A DNA stretch of 64,000 nt from Limimaricola sp027213785 (GCF_050847355.1 NZ_CP193756.1:241357-305356); one strand, 5' to 3'. Positions 8,730-15,502 are shown, numbered from the stretch's first letter. Program-made: numbers and translations. Notes: a model not told the origin generated them from the sequence alone.

Positions 8730-8876
8730 GACTGCGAACCAAGTTGACTTTAGCTCTTTGTATTTATCGAGGGCATGCAGAGACTTGTCTCGGCCGTTGC
8801 CGGACTGTTTGTACCCACCGAACGGTGTCGTCAAATCATCACGATCATAACAATTAACATAGACAAGTCCTGCTCG
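8730..8876 (-). pseudogene. Aldehyde dehydrogenase remnant (C-terminal about 49 residues)
   Basis: Minus-strand translation gives RAGLVYVNCYDRDDLTTPFGG and then KQSGNGRDKSLHALDKYKELKSTW. This is the conserved C-terminus of PuuC-like aldehyde dehydrogenases. Nothing upstream belongs to the family, so only the 3' end of the gene survives, abutting an unrelated fragment on the opposite strand. Confidence 0.75.
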
Positions 8877-8894
8877 ACCGCCGCGAGTTGGTCG

Positions 8895-8990
8895 CGGGAG
8901 CCGCCGTTCGGCGGGATCCTGTCGGACAAGCAGGTGGCCGAGGTGACCAACTACATCCGCTTGCATTTCGGCAATGAGTACGTCGAGGGC
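8895..8990 (+). pseudogene. Cytochrome c remnant (C-terminus)
   Basis: Plus-strand frame reads PPFGGILSDKQVAEVTNYIR then LHFGNEY, the C-terminal helix region of class-I cytochrome c subunits that accompany periplasmic alcohol or aldehyde dehydrogenases. The haem CxxCH motif and the rest of the protein are absent. It runs in frame into the RidA remnant. Confidence 0.6.
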
Positions 8991-9008
8991 GAGAATGGCA
9001 TCGCGGCC

Positions 9009-9289
9009 TTCGGCGACACGTGGGCCCAGACCGTCTCGGTGCTCGAGGCCAGCAATGCGAACCTCGCTCGTCTCGATCCGAATTTGTCCGACGTGGTGAA
9101 GATGACCGTCTTCCTCGTCGCGCCCGGCGAGGGAGCGGCATTGCTTCCGCGGGCTTCATGGCAAGCTACACCTAGTTCTTCGGCACCGAAGACCAGCCTA
9201 ACCTGCCAGTGCGCTCGGTGGTCGAGGTCGCGGGCCTCGCCAACCCGGCCTGGCTGGTCGAGATAGAGGTCGTCGCAGTCCGGCCCTGA
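9009..9289 (+). pseudogene. RidA-family protein remnant with frameshift and amber codon
   Basis: The first frame gives FGDTWAQTVSVLEASNANLA and SDVVKMTVFLVAPGEG. After a frameshift near 9135-9150 the second frame gives GFMASYT-stop-FFGTEDQPNLPVRSVVEVAG and LANPAWLVEIEVVAVRP before TGA at 9287. This is the Rid/YjgF fold with an internal TAG where the family has CAG (Gln). The N-terminal third is missing. Confidence 0.75.
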
Positions 9290-9427
9290 CAAGAAATGAA
9301 GCCATGCGCGATGGCCGCCGGCGGTCAGGCGGCCATCCTCCAGATCTGGCTTGCCTCTGGTCTTTGGCATGAAATCTGGACGGCCAGGAGCCAGCATCAC
9401 TGCGCCGTGTCGGCTTCCCGCTGATCG

Positions 9428-9775
9428 TCAGCTTTCGGCTTCGCAGGTCATGAGCGTGTCCTCCGCAATGAGATCGGTGAGCACGCCGTCGTCGCCCTTG
9501 ACCCACCATTCGTATTGTCCAGAGACATAGCGCGCGCCCGATGCGGCCACCACCTGGACGAAGATGCGCTGCTCGCCCTCGACCGGGACGAGCGCCAGGC
9601 TTTCGGCACCCGATAAGACATACCGCACTTCGATGGATGGGGCCTCCCCGCAGGCATAAGTGCTGGTCGTCAGCTGCGCGTCGGCCAGCTGCAGGCCGAC
9701 CGAGAGCGATGTGTCGGCCAGAGCCGCCGAGGAGGACAGTGCGAGAAGGGTGACACTCGAAATCGTTTTTTTCAT
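9428..9775 (-). CDS. MliC-family lysozyme inhibitor (membrane-bound/periplasmic)
   Basis: 115-aa secreted protein. A signal peptide (MKKTISSVTLLALSSSAALA, cleavage before DTS) precedes a MliC/C-type-lysozyme-inhibitor domain: YACGEAPSIEVRYV..A, then ASGARYVSGQYEWWVKGDDGVL. The SASGARY-like loop is the family element that inserts into the lysozyme active site. A second cysteine near the C-terminus (TCEAES) can pair with that of YACG. I chose the start at 9775 rather than an upstream ATG because of the signal peptide. No lipobox is visible. Likely role is protection against host or predator lysozyme. Confidence 0.8.
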   Translation of the reverse strand: MKKTISSVTLLALSSSAALADTSLSVGLQLADAQLTTSTYACGEAPSIEVRYVLSGAESLALVPVEGEQRIFVQVVAASGARYVSGQYEWWVKGDDGVLTDLIAEDTLMTCEAES

Positions 9776-10002
9776 CTGAAATCTTTCCTGACGCATGAAA
9801 ACAGGCAGCGCTTGATGCTCGATACAGTAGGCCCGGCGCCGGTTCGAGTCCTCGTTTTGCAAATATAGCCATGGCATCTCCATTTCATGATCCGACATAT
9901 TGCGTTTGGCCGAACCACGGGGGCGAACCGAAAAACCAGGAGCAATCGGTGATTGCCCTCCTGTCTTTTTGGCAAGCTTCTTCCCGGACCTCAGGTAGAG
10001 GC

Positions 10003-10030
10003 TTGCTTATTTTTTTGGACCTCCTATATC
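10003..10030 (+). promoter_or_regulatory. Promoter of leader copy 1
   Basis: TTGCTT (10003-10008), a 16-nt spacer and TATATC (10025-10030). The upstream-ORF ATG at 10037 is 12 nt from the first base of the -10 box, the same distance as in copy 2, so the transcript probably begins at or very near the ATG. The element GCTTG is also shared with copy 2. Confidence 0.5.
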
Positions 10031-10036
10031 CGAGCC

Positions 10037-10102
10037 ATGACCATGTTCAGCGCTCATAAGAGGTTCCTGCTCACCGCAGGAAAGCTACTGAACCGCCGGT
10101 AA
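10037..10102 (+). CDS. Leader upstream ORF, copy 1 (21 aa)
   Basis: Starts MTMFSAHKRF and ends LLNRR-stop. Copy 2 at 13355 has the same length, and they share the pattern MFS.H.RFLL.AG.LLNRR. The stop codon TAA directly abuts the left arm of a terminator-like hairpin. No Shine-Dalgarno sequence is visible and the promoter spacing suggests a leaderless ORF. Amino-acid conservation between copies despite nucleotide differences supports translation. It is inferred to be a regulatory leader peptide for the DUF1127 gene 180 nt downstream. Confidence 0.6.
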   Translation: MTMFSAHKRFLLTAGKLLNRR

Positions 10103-10148
10103 CCCCGAGCGGGCAAGCCGTGGTGCTTGTTCACGCCTCGGGGGTTTT
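10103..10148 (+). terminator. Attenuator-like hairpin, leader copy 1
   Basis: CCCCGAG (10103-10109) pairs with CTCGGGG (10137-10143), followed by GTTTTG. A competing stem pairs ACCGCCGG at the end of the upstream ORF with the CCCCGAGCGG region using one bulge, so translation of the ORF end would decide which forms. Confidence 0.55.
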
Positions 10149-10196
10149 GATCTCTCACAGATCCAATCGACACGACAAAGGCGTCACGTCCGCAAT

Positions 10197-10224
10197 GCAT
10201 GGCGCGCGATCGCGCGCGCCATGC
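10197..10224 (+). repeat. 12-bp perfect hairpin in the DUF1127 5' region
   Basis: GCATGGCGCGCG-atcg-CGCGCGCCATGC is a perfect 12-bp inverted repeat with a 4-nt loop. It lies between the attenuator-like hairpin and the DUF1127 start at 10282. It has no U-tract, so it is more likely an mRNA stability or translation element than a terminator. Confidence 0.6.
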
Positions 10225-10281
10225 CTTCGTGTGAAATGACGCCCGATGTCTCGGCATCAGTAGACTCAAGGCTGAAAAAAC

Positions 10282-10545
10282 ATGTCAATCTATATCACCC
10301 GTAAAATGATAGATTCCTCCGTTCAGAAAAGCAGGGCTCAAATGAACGGATCCATTTTCACGGTTCTGTTCCGGTGGGTCCGCAAGCAGCTGCGACGGCG
10401 CAGCATGATGGCCGATCTCCAGGCGATGGATGACAAGATGCTCGACGATATCGGAATCCGTCGGGCGGATATTCCGCGTCTGGTCGGCTCATTGGGCGAT
10501 CGCGATCTGCGCATGCGCAGCATGGGGCAGACCTACAGGACGTAA
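10282..10545 (+). CDS. DUF1127-domain small basic protein (copy 1)
   Basis: 87-aa protein with the DUF1127 core near the C-terminus: ADLQAMDDKMLDDIGIRRAD, then IPRLV. An arginine-rich helix (RWVRKQLRRRS) precedes it. In Rhodobacter the DUF1127 protein CcaF1 binds RNA and affects sRNA maturation and RNA turnover (established for that protein), so an RNA-binding stress role is plausible. It is preceded by the upstream-ORF leader (10037-10148) and a 12-bp hairpin. Codons and length match the second copy at 13608. Confidence 0.85.
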   Translation: MSIYITRKMIDSSVQKSRAQMNGSIFTVLFRWVRKQLRRRSMMADLQAMDDKMLDDIGIRRADIPRLVGSLGDRDLRMRSMGQTYRT

Positions 10546-10656
10546 CGGTCAAGATCGCTTTTTCCGGCGTGAGGCGGGCCATCACCTTGCGTCCAGACAT
10601 GCCCGCCGCCGCTCCCGTTCACTTGTCTCATTCAACCCTGCGCAATGAGGATTGAG

Positions 10657-10899
10657 ATGACGTTTTTCCAGATTAATATCGAAAGCCTGCGATCCATTAA
10701 ATCCGCTCCCAATGCCACATGCATCGCCCGCTGGGAGGATGACGGCGGTGGGCCCAACCCCATCGCGTTAGCCAGTCGCTCGCCGCGTCTGAAAGCGCGC
10801 CGTATCGGTTGGCTGCCTCCCGCAAGATCTCCGCAGCATCGGACGAAACAAACCTGTTTCGGAACAAACGAACCCTCAATGAAGGATCCCCTGGAATGA
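10657..10899 (+). CDS. Hypothetical small protein (80 aa)
   Basis: ORF starting MTFFQINIESLRSIK with GAGG 6 nt upstream of the ATG. The middle contains CIARWEDDGGGPNP and a basic stretch RLKARRIGWLPP. I recognise no domain. It lies between DUF1127 and Dps in the same direction. The coding evidence is limited to the ribosome-binding site and an open frame, so it may be spurious. Confidence 0.3.
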   Translation: MTFFQINIESLRSIKSAPNATCIARWEDDGGGPNPIALASRSPRLKARRIGWLPPARSPQHRTKQTCFGTNEPSMKDPLE

Positions 10900-11079
10900 C
10901 CATCACGTTGCGTGGTGTCGCTATCAAATGGGTCGGCGCTCAATACGGCAAACCACCAGGATGATCATTCGCTGCGGCAAAATGAATCTCACTCGAAACG
11001 GATGCCGGCGCCCCGATCCCGCGCCCATTCCGGCATGCCGCCTCGAAAGACAACCTTTACTCTCACGATGGAGGCACCA

Positions 11080-11565
11080 TTGACGATCACCATGAAGCAC
11101 AGCCGATACTCCGAAGACGCCAAACCCGTCGACCGCAATGCCGGGGTCATTGCCGACGCATTGTCCGATGCTCTGACGGACACCTACCGCCTCGTGCTGA
11201 AGACCCATGCCTGCCACTGGAACGTGGCGGGCTCGATGTTCTACCCGCTGCACCAGATGACGGAGGCGCATTACACCGACATGTTCGCAGCCGCGGATGT
11301 TCTGGCCGAGCGCATCAAGGCCTTGGGAAAACGCGCCTCGGTGAAGCCCGTCCGGATGATCGATGGCCTAGACACGGATGCGGATCTGACGGTGCACGAG
11401 ATGATCAGGGGCCTCCTGGCGGATCACGAGGCGCTGTCGCAGCGCTTCTATGCCCTCGTGGAGGCCGCCGAGATTTCGGGCGATCCGGTCACCGCCGACC
11501 TCGCGACGGAGCGCGCGGCATTCCACGACAAGGCGGCCTGGATGCTCCGAGCGACAGCCGCATGA
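11080..11565 (+). CDS. Dps-family DNA-protecting ferritin-like protein
   Basis: 161-aa miniferritin that oxidises Fe(II) with H2O2 and shields DNA under starvation or oxidative stress. The ferroxidase residues H46 (ACHWNV), H58 (LHQM), D73 and E77 (ADVLAERI) keep the exact 12-15-4 spacing of E. coli Dps H51/H63/D78/E82. The start is most likely TTG at 11080, because GGAGG sits 5 nt upstream. The in-frame ATGs at 11068 and 11092 lack a placed Shine-Dalgarno. It is followed by a strong UUCG-loop terminator. Confidence 0.88.
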   Translation: MTITMKHSRYSEDAKPVDRNAGVIADALSDALTDTYRLVLKTHACHWNVAGSMFYPLHQMTEAHYTDMFAAADVLAERIKALGKRASVKPVRMIDGLDTDADLTVHEMIRGLLADHEALSQRFYALVEAAEISGDPVTADLATERAAFHDKAAWMLRATAA

Positions 11566-11595
11566 ACGCGGCTCGTCGCGGCAGCAGGCGAAGGG

Positions 11596-11624
11596 AATGC
11601 CCCGGCTTCGGCCGGGGTATTTTC
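11596..11624 (+). terminator. Rho-independent terminator after dps
   Basis: CCCCGGC-ttcg-GCCGGGG (11600-11617), extended by A/U pairs at the base, with a UUCG tetraloop closed by C-G and followed by TATTTTC. Confidence 0.9.
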
Positions 11625-11717
11625 ATTGATGCGGTCCCGGCGCAGCCCTCAATCGCCGGGCCGCCGTCACGTTCGAAATGAATTGTCCCGTGAGGGGACG
11701 AGATTGCGGAGCAGGCC

Positions 11718-13019
11718 ATGGCATACAAACTACGCGAACTCCTCGCACCCGTGAAATCCCTGCTCGGCGGCACAGTCGCCTTCATGGCCGGAAACAGCCT
11801 GCTCGGCGTCGTTCTCCCGCTTCGCATGGAAGCCGAAGCCTATCCAGTCGCGCTGACGGGCGCGATCATGGCGGCCTATTACCTTGGCCTCGCGTTTGGT
11901 GGGGTGAAGTGCAAGCACGTCATCCTGCGTATCGGACATATCCGCGCCTTCTCGACCTTCGCCGCGCTCACCGCCGCGATCTGTCTGGCCTATGCGTTCT
12001 TCTTCAACCCGGCGGCCTGGGTGATCCTGAGGCTCGTCAACGGGTTCTGCATCGCCGGCATGACGACGGCGATCGAAAGCTGGCTCAACGACCGTAGCAG
12101 CAACGAAACCCGCGGCCGCGTTCTCGGCTATTACATGCTGACCTTCTACCTCGCCATCGCCCTTGGCCAGACCTTGGTGAATACGGCCCCCGTCGCGGGG
12201 AGCGATCTCCTGATGATTTCGGCCGCGCTGATCGGATTGTCGCTCGTTCCCGTGGCCCTGACGACCCTTGGAGAGCCGAACCTCGGCGAGCTGCGTGTCC
12301 TGAACGTGAAAGAGCTGTTCGAAGCCTCCCGGGTCGGCGTGGTCGGCGCTGGCGTGGCGGGCATTCTCGTCGGCTCCTTCTATGCCCTGGGAGTAGTCTT
12401 TGCCCGCCAGATCGGGCTGAGCGTGACGGAGGCGGCGCTGTTCATGAGCACCGTGGTGCTCGGCGGGCTGAGCTTTCAGGTGCCTATCGGCATGCTGGCG
12501 GACAGGTTCGACCGGCGGATCGTCATGTCCTCGATGCTGATCGCGGTGGGCGTGTCTTGGGGCCTGCTTTCGAAGTCGATCGCGAACGAGGTGTTTCTGC
12601 CCGCCCTGATGCTTATGGCACTGGTCTTCGGCGGCGCCATCAGCAGTGTCTACCCGCTCTGCGTCGCGCAAACCTTTGACCGGCTGGACAAGCGATACTA
12701 CGTCGCGGCCTCGGGGCGGTTGCTGATGGTCTATTCGATCGGCGCGGCGATCGGCCCGTTGCTCGCCTCGGTCCTCATGTCGCTCTACGGACCGTTCTCG
12801 TTCTTCCTGTTCGAGTCCGCCATCGCAATCGCCTATGCGCTGTTCGTTCTCGTCCATATCAAGGCGGGGCCCGAGATGCCCGTGGGCGAACGCGAGAAAT
12901 TCGTGCCGCTCCCCGACATCTCCCCTGTCGCCATGAGCCTGGACCCGCGCACGGAGCCCGGCCCCTCGGAACCGGACGCCCCGTCGACATCAACGACGGA
13001 GAGCGCGGTCGATCGGTGA
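11718..13019 (+). CDS. MFS transporter (YcaD-like)
   Basis: 433-aa major facilitator with 12 predicted membrane helices. The first half has GNSLLGVVLPLR, then the R-x-x-x-G loop IRAFSTFAAL and the TM4-5 RLVNGFCIAG and GYYMLTFYLAIALGQ signatures. The loop between helices 8 and 9 has GMLADRFDRR. The C-terminal tail is polar and proline/serine rich. It resembles the E. coli YcaD family, whose substrate is uncertain. It sits within the stress island and has its own upstream gap after the dps terminator, so it is probably transcribed separately. Confidence 0.85.
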   Translation: MAYKLRELLAPVKSLLGGTVAFMAGNSLLGVVLPLRMEAEAYPVALTGAIMAAYYLGLAFGGVKCKHVILRIGHIRAFSTFAALTAAICLAYAFFFNPAAWVILRLVNGFCIAGMTTAIESWLNDRSSNETRGRVLGYYMLTFYLAIALGQTLVNTAPVAGSDLLMISAALIGLSLVPVALTTLGEPNLGELRVLNVKELFEASRVGVVGAGVAGILVGSFYALGVVFARQIGLSVTEAALFMSTVVLGGLSFQVPIGMLADRFDRRIVMSSMLIAVGVSWGLLSKSIANEVFLPALMLMALVFGGAISSVYPLCVAQTFDRLDKRYYVAASGRLLMVYSIGAAIGPLLASVLMSLYGPFSFFLFESAIAIAYALFVLVHIKAGPEMPVGEREKFVPLPDISPVAMSLDPRTEPGPSEPDAPSTSTTESAVDR

Positions 13020-13354
13020 CGAAGCGGCCGATCGGACACGCGAAGCCTCCCCGTTATCTCATCGCGATACCAAGGCCTCGGACACAGGCAAAGTGAAGCG
13101 ACGATGGCAGGCATTTTCAAAATATCCGACGGGTCGGGGCAACGTGTGACGTAATTCGAAGATGAAATAGAATAGGGAGCATGATGCCGAAACCAGCGCC
13201 GCGCTGGATTCGTATTTGGACCCGAGTTCAGTCGTTTTCTTTCGGCGGCTCCCTGAGACATCAGCGGTCTTCACCATGAGCAACTTCGCGCCTTAATGTC
13301 GCATGCACCTGCCGATTGCTTGAGTTCATGCCGCGAAAGAGGTATATAGAACGC
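13020..13354. other. Intergenic region without a gene; leader-copy-2 promoter at its right end
   Basis: No convincing coding frame is present. Except for the promoter at 13320-13348 I see no repeats or recognisable sites. No terminator hairpin is obvious after the MFS gene. Confidence 0.6.
13320..13348 (+). promoter_or_regulatory. Promoter of leader copy 2
   Basis: TTGAGT (13320-13325), exactly 17 nt, then TATATA (13343-13348). The upstream-ORF ATG at 13355 is 7 nt past the -10 box, where transcription should begin, so the leader ORF is probably leaderless. Confidence 0.65.
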
Positions 13355-13420
13355 ATGATGATGTTCAGCCTTCATACGAGGTTCCTGCTTTTCGCAGGCA
13401 ATCTGCTGAACCGCCGGTAG
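13355..13420 (+). CDS. Leader upstream ORF, copy 2 (21 aa)
   Basis: Starts MMMFSLHTRF and ends LLNRR-stop, the same length as copy 1 with conserved residues F-S-x-H-x-R-F-L-L-x-A-G-x-L-L-N-R-R. TAG is directly followed by the CCCCGGGCGG arm of a 17-bp hairpin. Synonymous changes against copy 1 (for example CTA/CTG, CTC/CTT, TAA/TAG) support selection on the peptide or on ribosome position. Confidence 0.65.
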   Translation: MMMFSLHTRFLLFAGNLLNRR

Positions 13421-13470
13421 CCCCGGGCGGTCCGGTCCGGCTGGACCGGTTTCCGCGCCGGGGTTCTTCT
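13421..13470 (+). terminator. Attenuator-like hairpin, leader copy 2
   Basis: Long stem: CCCCGG with CCGGGG, GCGG with CCGC (one bulged G at 13457), and CCGGTCC with GGACCGG, with loop GGCT. In total 17 bp, followed by TTCTTCT. A competing stem pairs ACCGCCGG (13410-13417, inside the upstream ORF) with CCGGGCGGT (13423-13431, one bulge). Confidence 0.65.
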
Positions 13471-13498
13471 GATCCGCAACAAATCGAACAGGACGACG

Positions 13499-13572
13499 GC
13501 GCAATTGCGCTGTCTGGCAAAAGCGTTCCGCTGGTTGAATTCTTTTGCCGGGCGGTTCGCATGCTGCCAGAC
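13499..13572 (+). promoter_or_regulatory. Mutually exclusive hairpins upstream of DUF1127 copy 2
   Basis: GCGCAATTGCGC is a 12-bp palindrome (13499-13510). GGCAAAAG (13516-13523) can pair with CTTTTGCC (13542-13549). GTCTGGCA (13512-13519) can pair with TGCCAGAC (13565-13572). The last two stems share bases, so only one can form. The gene starts at 13608. Confidence 0.45.
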
Positions 13573-13607
13573 GTCCTGTTTTGCAGGTCCTTATGCCGGA
13601 GAATGAC

Positions 13608-13910
13608 ATGTATATTTCTATCGAGAAAAACGCGCTCAATCGGCTGCCTCATTGCGAACATCCAAGATCGTCATCGGGCGGAATTCGTCGTTGGATCGCG
13701 GCTGCCATGCGGGGATGGCAACGTCGCAAGATGACCGCCGCGCTCGAGGCCATGGATGACAGGCTGATGCGCGACATCGGGATATATCGTGGTGACATCA
13801 AGAACGTCGTATATGGCCTTGATGATCGCGAATTGAGAATGACCCCAGTCGCACGGACCACTGCGAAGGCGCACCTGAGCCGACATTCATCGTTCGAATC
13901 CATCTGGTGA
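13608..13910 (+). CDS. DUF1127-domain small basic protein (copy 2)
   Basis: 100-aa paralogue of the protein at 10282. Core: AALEAMDDRLMRDIGIYRGD, then IKNVVYG, preceded by the basic helix RGWQRRKM. The start MYISIEKN at 13608 has GGAG 6 nt upstream and was preferred over an upstream in-frame ATG. It carries an additional polar C-terminal tail. The 188-nt distance from leader stop to start codon is nearly the same as in copy 1 (180 nt), suggesting duplication of the whole leader-gene unit. Confidence 0.87.
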   Translation: MYISIEKNALNRLPHCEHPRSSSGGIRRWIAAAMRGWQRRKMTAALEAMDDRLMRDIGIYRGDIKNVVYGLDDRELRMTPVARTTAKAHLSRHSSFESIW

Positions 13911-13961
13911 CCAGAATTTCAAAGCGCGGCTCGCATATAAAGGTTTTGATGGAGAATATTC

Positions 13962-14195
13962 ATGATGATCAGCAATGTCGATTTCGAAGACCTGTTTCCC
14001 GAAACATTTTCGCCGAAGCCGCGGATCCCGGAAAATTACCGTCCGACGTCCATTCCCGATGGGAACGTTCCGCCCGATCATGATGCCCCGCACGGGTCGG
14101 GCGGAACGGCGGTCGTTCTGGCAATGACCCCCATCATCGCGACAACCGGAGCCGTTCACGCCGTCATGGCAGCTTGGGCACGAAACGAGCGGTAG
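13962..14195 (+). CDS. Hypothetical 77-aa protein with C-terminal hydrophobic segment
   Basis: Starts MMISNVDFEDLFPETF with GGAG about 7 nt upstream. The N-terminal half is acidic and proline rich, followed by a histidine/aspartate stretch and a hydrophobic C-terminal segment (VVLAMTPIIATTGAVHAVMA). I recognise no family. It is co-oriented between DUF1127 copy 2 and leader copy 3. Confidence 0.5.
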   Translation: MMISNVDFEDLFPETFSPKPRIPENYRPTSIPDGNVPPDHDAPHGSGGTAVVLAMTPIIATTGAVHAVMAAWARNER

Positions 14196-14329
14196 CGTCG
14201 GGCATACGGGAATTCACGAAACTGGGCAGACGTTCCGTATGAATATACTCGCCCTGTCTTCAATTTAATTCTTGACAGCCCACAAAGCTGTTTCGATGGG
14301 CCGTTCGTCGAATTGAGGAGATTGATGTC

Positions 14330-14410
14330 ATGATCTCGCACGAAACGTATTTCCGGTTCCCTCTGCTGAACCGCCCGGTGCCCCGGGCGGTCTGCGCGGT
14401 GGCGCTTTAA
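14330..14410 (+). CDS. Leader upstream ORF, copy 3 (26 aa, divergent)
   Basis: Starts MISHETYFRFPLLNRPVPRA and ends AVAL-stop. It keeps the F-R-F-x-L-L-N-R core of copies 1 and 2 but reads through into the hairpin instead of stopping before it. GAGGAG lies 9 nt upstream of the ATG, so unlike copies 1 and 2 it has a Shine-Dalgarno sequence. It precedes the Rnk-like gene at 14478. Confidence 0.5.
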   Translation: MISHETYFRFPLLNRPVPRAVCAVAL

Positions 14411-14424
14411 GGACCGACCCGGGG
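14370..14424 (+). promoter_or_regulatory. Competing hairpins, leader copy 3
   Basis: Stem A: ACCGCCCGG-tgcc-CCGGGCGGT (14370-14391), perfect 9 bp. Stem B: CCCCGGGCGGTC (14381-14392) with GACCG-a-CCCGGGG (14412-14424), 12 bp with one bulge. The stems are mutually exclusive because they share 14383-14391. The 3' flank TGTCTCGTTC is only weakly U-rich. Confidence 0.55.
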
Positions 14425-14477
14425 TGTCTCGTTCTTGCAAACTTGAAACAGGGCCAGGTGGCCCGGGGAGTATGATC

Positions 14478-14945
14478 ATGACCCTCATGAAATTGGTGCG
14501 ACCATCGGCTGGCCAAGCCATTCCGGCGATGCTGGAACAAACCGCTCTTGGCGCGGGATTTGCGCTGACCCTCGCAGATCGCCTCGCCATCGAGCGCCTA
14601 CTTTGCGACGGCGCGACGCTCATCGCGCCCAATCCGCTACTTCTGACGGCCCTTCTGCGTCACAAGTTGCGGATCTCGCGCGCGGCCAGAGAGCCCGCGG
14701 CGCACGATCTCGTCGTGTCCGGGCGCGCCGTCACCTACGAGATTGAAGGAGAGGGTATTCGCACCGGGACGCTCAGCACGTCGTGCATGCCGTTTCCGAA
14801 CCATGTCATCGTGGCTTCCCTGCTCGGTGCCACGCTGATCGGGATGCGAGCGCTGCAGACGGGGCCGCTGCTGCGCAGCGATGGAAGCATCACATCGGTC
14901 ACCATACTCGACGTAGCTGCCTCCCCGGTCGAGGCCGCGGCCTGA
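14478..14945 (+). CDS. Rnk-like nucleoside diphosphate kinase regulator / GreA-C-domain protein (1)
   Basis: 155-aa protein with an N-terminal helical half and a C-terminal GreA/GreB-type beta domain (SGRAVTYEIEGEGIRTGTLS; ASLLGATLIGMRALQTGPLL; SVTILDV). Rnk-type proteins bind RNA polymerase or influence nucleoside diphosphate kinase. The domain here is divergent and lacks the usual PiGtALlGl wording, so function is uncertain. Start chosen at 14478 because GGGGAG sits 7 nt upstream. Leader copy 3 ends 67 nt upstream, and a second member of the family follows 65 nt downstream. Confidence 0.65.
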   Translation: MTLMKLVRPSAGQAIPAMLEQTALGAGFALTLADRLAIERLLCDGATLIAPNPLLLTALLRHKLRISRAAREPAAHDLVVSGRAVTYEIEGEGIRTGTLSTSCMPFPNHVIVASLLGATLIGMRALQTGPLLRSDGSITSVTILDVAASPVEAAA

Positions 14946-15010
14946 CCGATGAGCGATCCGCCTCCTCATAAACATATCCACGCGCTCGTCGCGAATATTC
15001 AGGTGGAACC

Positions 15011-15451
15011 ATGCGCGCAATATTGACCTCTCCCCGCCTGCTCCGTCGTCGGCCCAGGCTGACGATCAGCGATCAGGATCTCGCCCGGCTCGAGGCAATG
15101 GCCGTAAACAAGCTGTCCCGTGATCCTGCCTTGGCAAACCCTCTGCTTGAAGAGTTGGGTCGAGCCCGGATCGTGCCTGCGCATAAGCTGCCACGCAGGG
15201 TCGTGGCGATCGGCCGAAGCGTCACATACCTCGACGAGACGGCGGATCGGGAACGGACCCTGACCCTCGTCTTTCCCGAGGACGCGGATATTGCCTCTGG
15301 GCGCGTATCGGTCATGACGCCGATCGGCGTTGCCCTGATCGGTTTGTCCGAGGGCGCGCGATTCCATTGGGAAACGCGCGCCCGGGCGATCCGCGGTCTT
15401 ACCGTGCTGCGGGTCGCGGAACCGTGCCTCACCGAACTCGTCGATGTCTGA
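15011..15451 (+). CDS. Rnk-like nucleoside diphosphate kinase regulator / GreA-C-domain protein (2)
   Basis: 146-aa Rnk family protein, closer to the family than its neighbour: N-terminal RPRLTISDQDLARLEAMA, central RAR.VPAHKLPRRVVAIGRSV, C-terminal RTLTLVFPEDADIASGRVSV, MTPIGVALIGLSEGARFHW and LTVLRV. The MTPIGVALIGL segment is the typical FKBP-like GreA/B C-domain signature. It is adjacent to and co-oriented with the first copy, forming a tandem pair at the end of the stress island. Confidence 0.8.
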   Translation: MRAILTSPRLLRRRPRLTISDQDLARLEAMAVNKLSRDPALANPLLEELGRARIVPAHKLPRRVVAIGRSVTYLDETADRERTLTLVFPEDADIASGRVSVMTPIGVALIGLSEGARFHWETRARAIRGLTVLRVAEPCLTELVDV

Positions 15452-15502
15452 CTCGGCTTGAGCTGGTTCACGGATCGGTGCCGGGAGCTTCGGAGCGCCC
15501 CT

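Noticed and set aside
13059..13283. 74-codon minus-strand frame upstream of leader copy 2
   Set aside because: No ribosome-binding site or family; the region fits a non-coding spacer.
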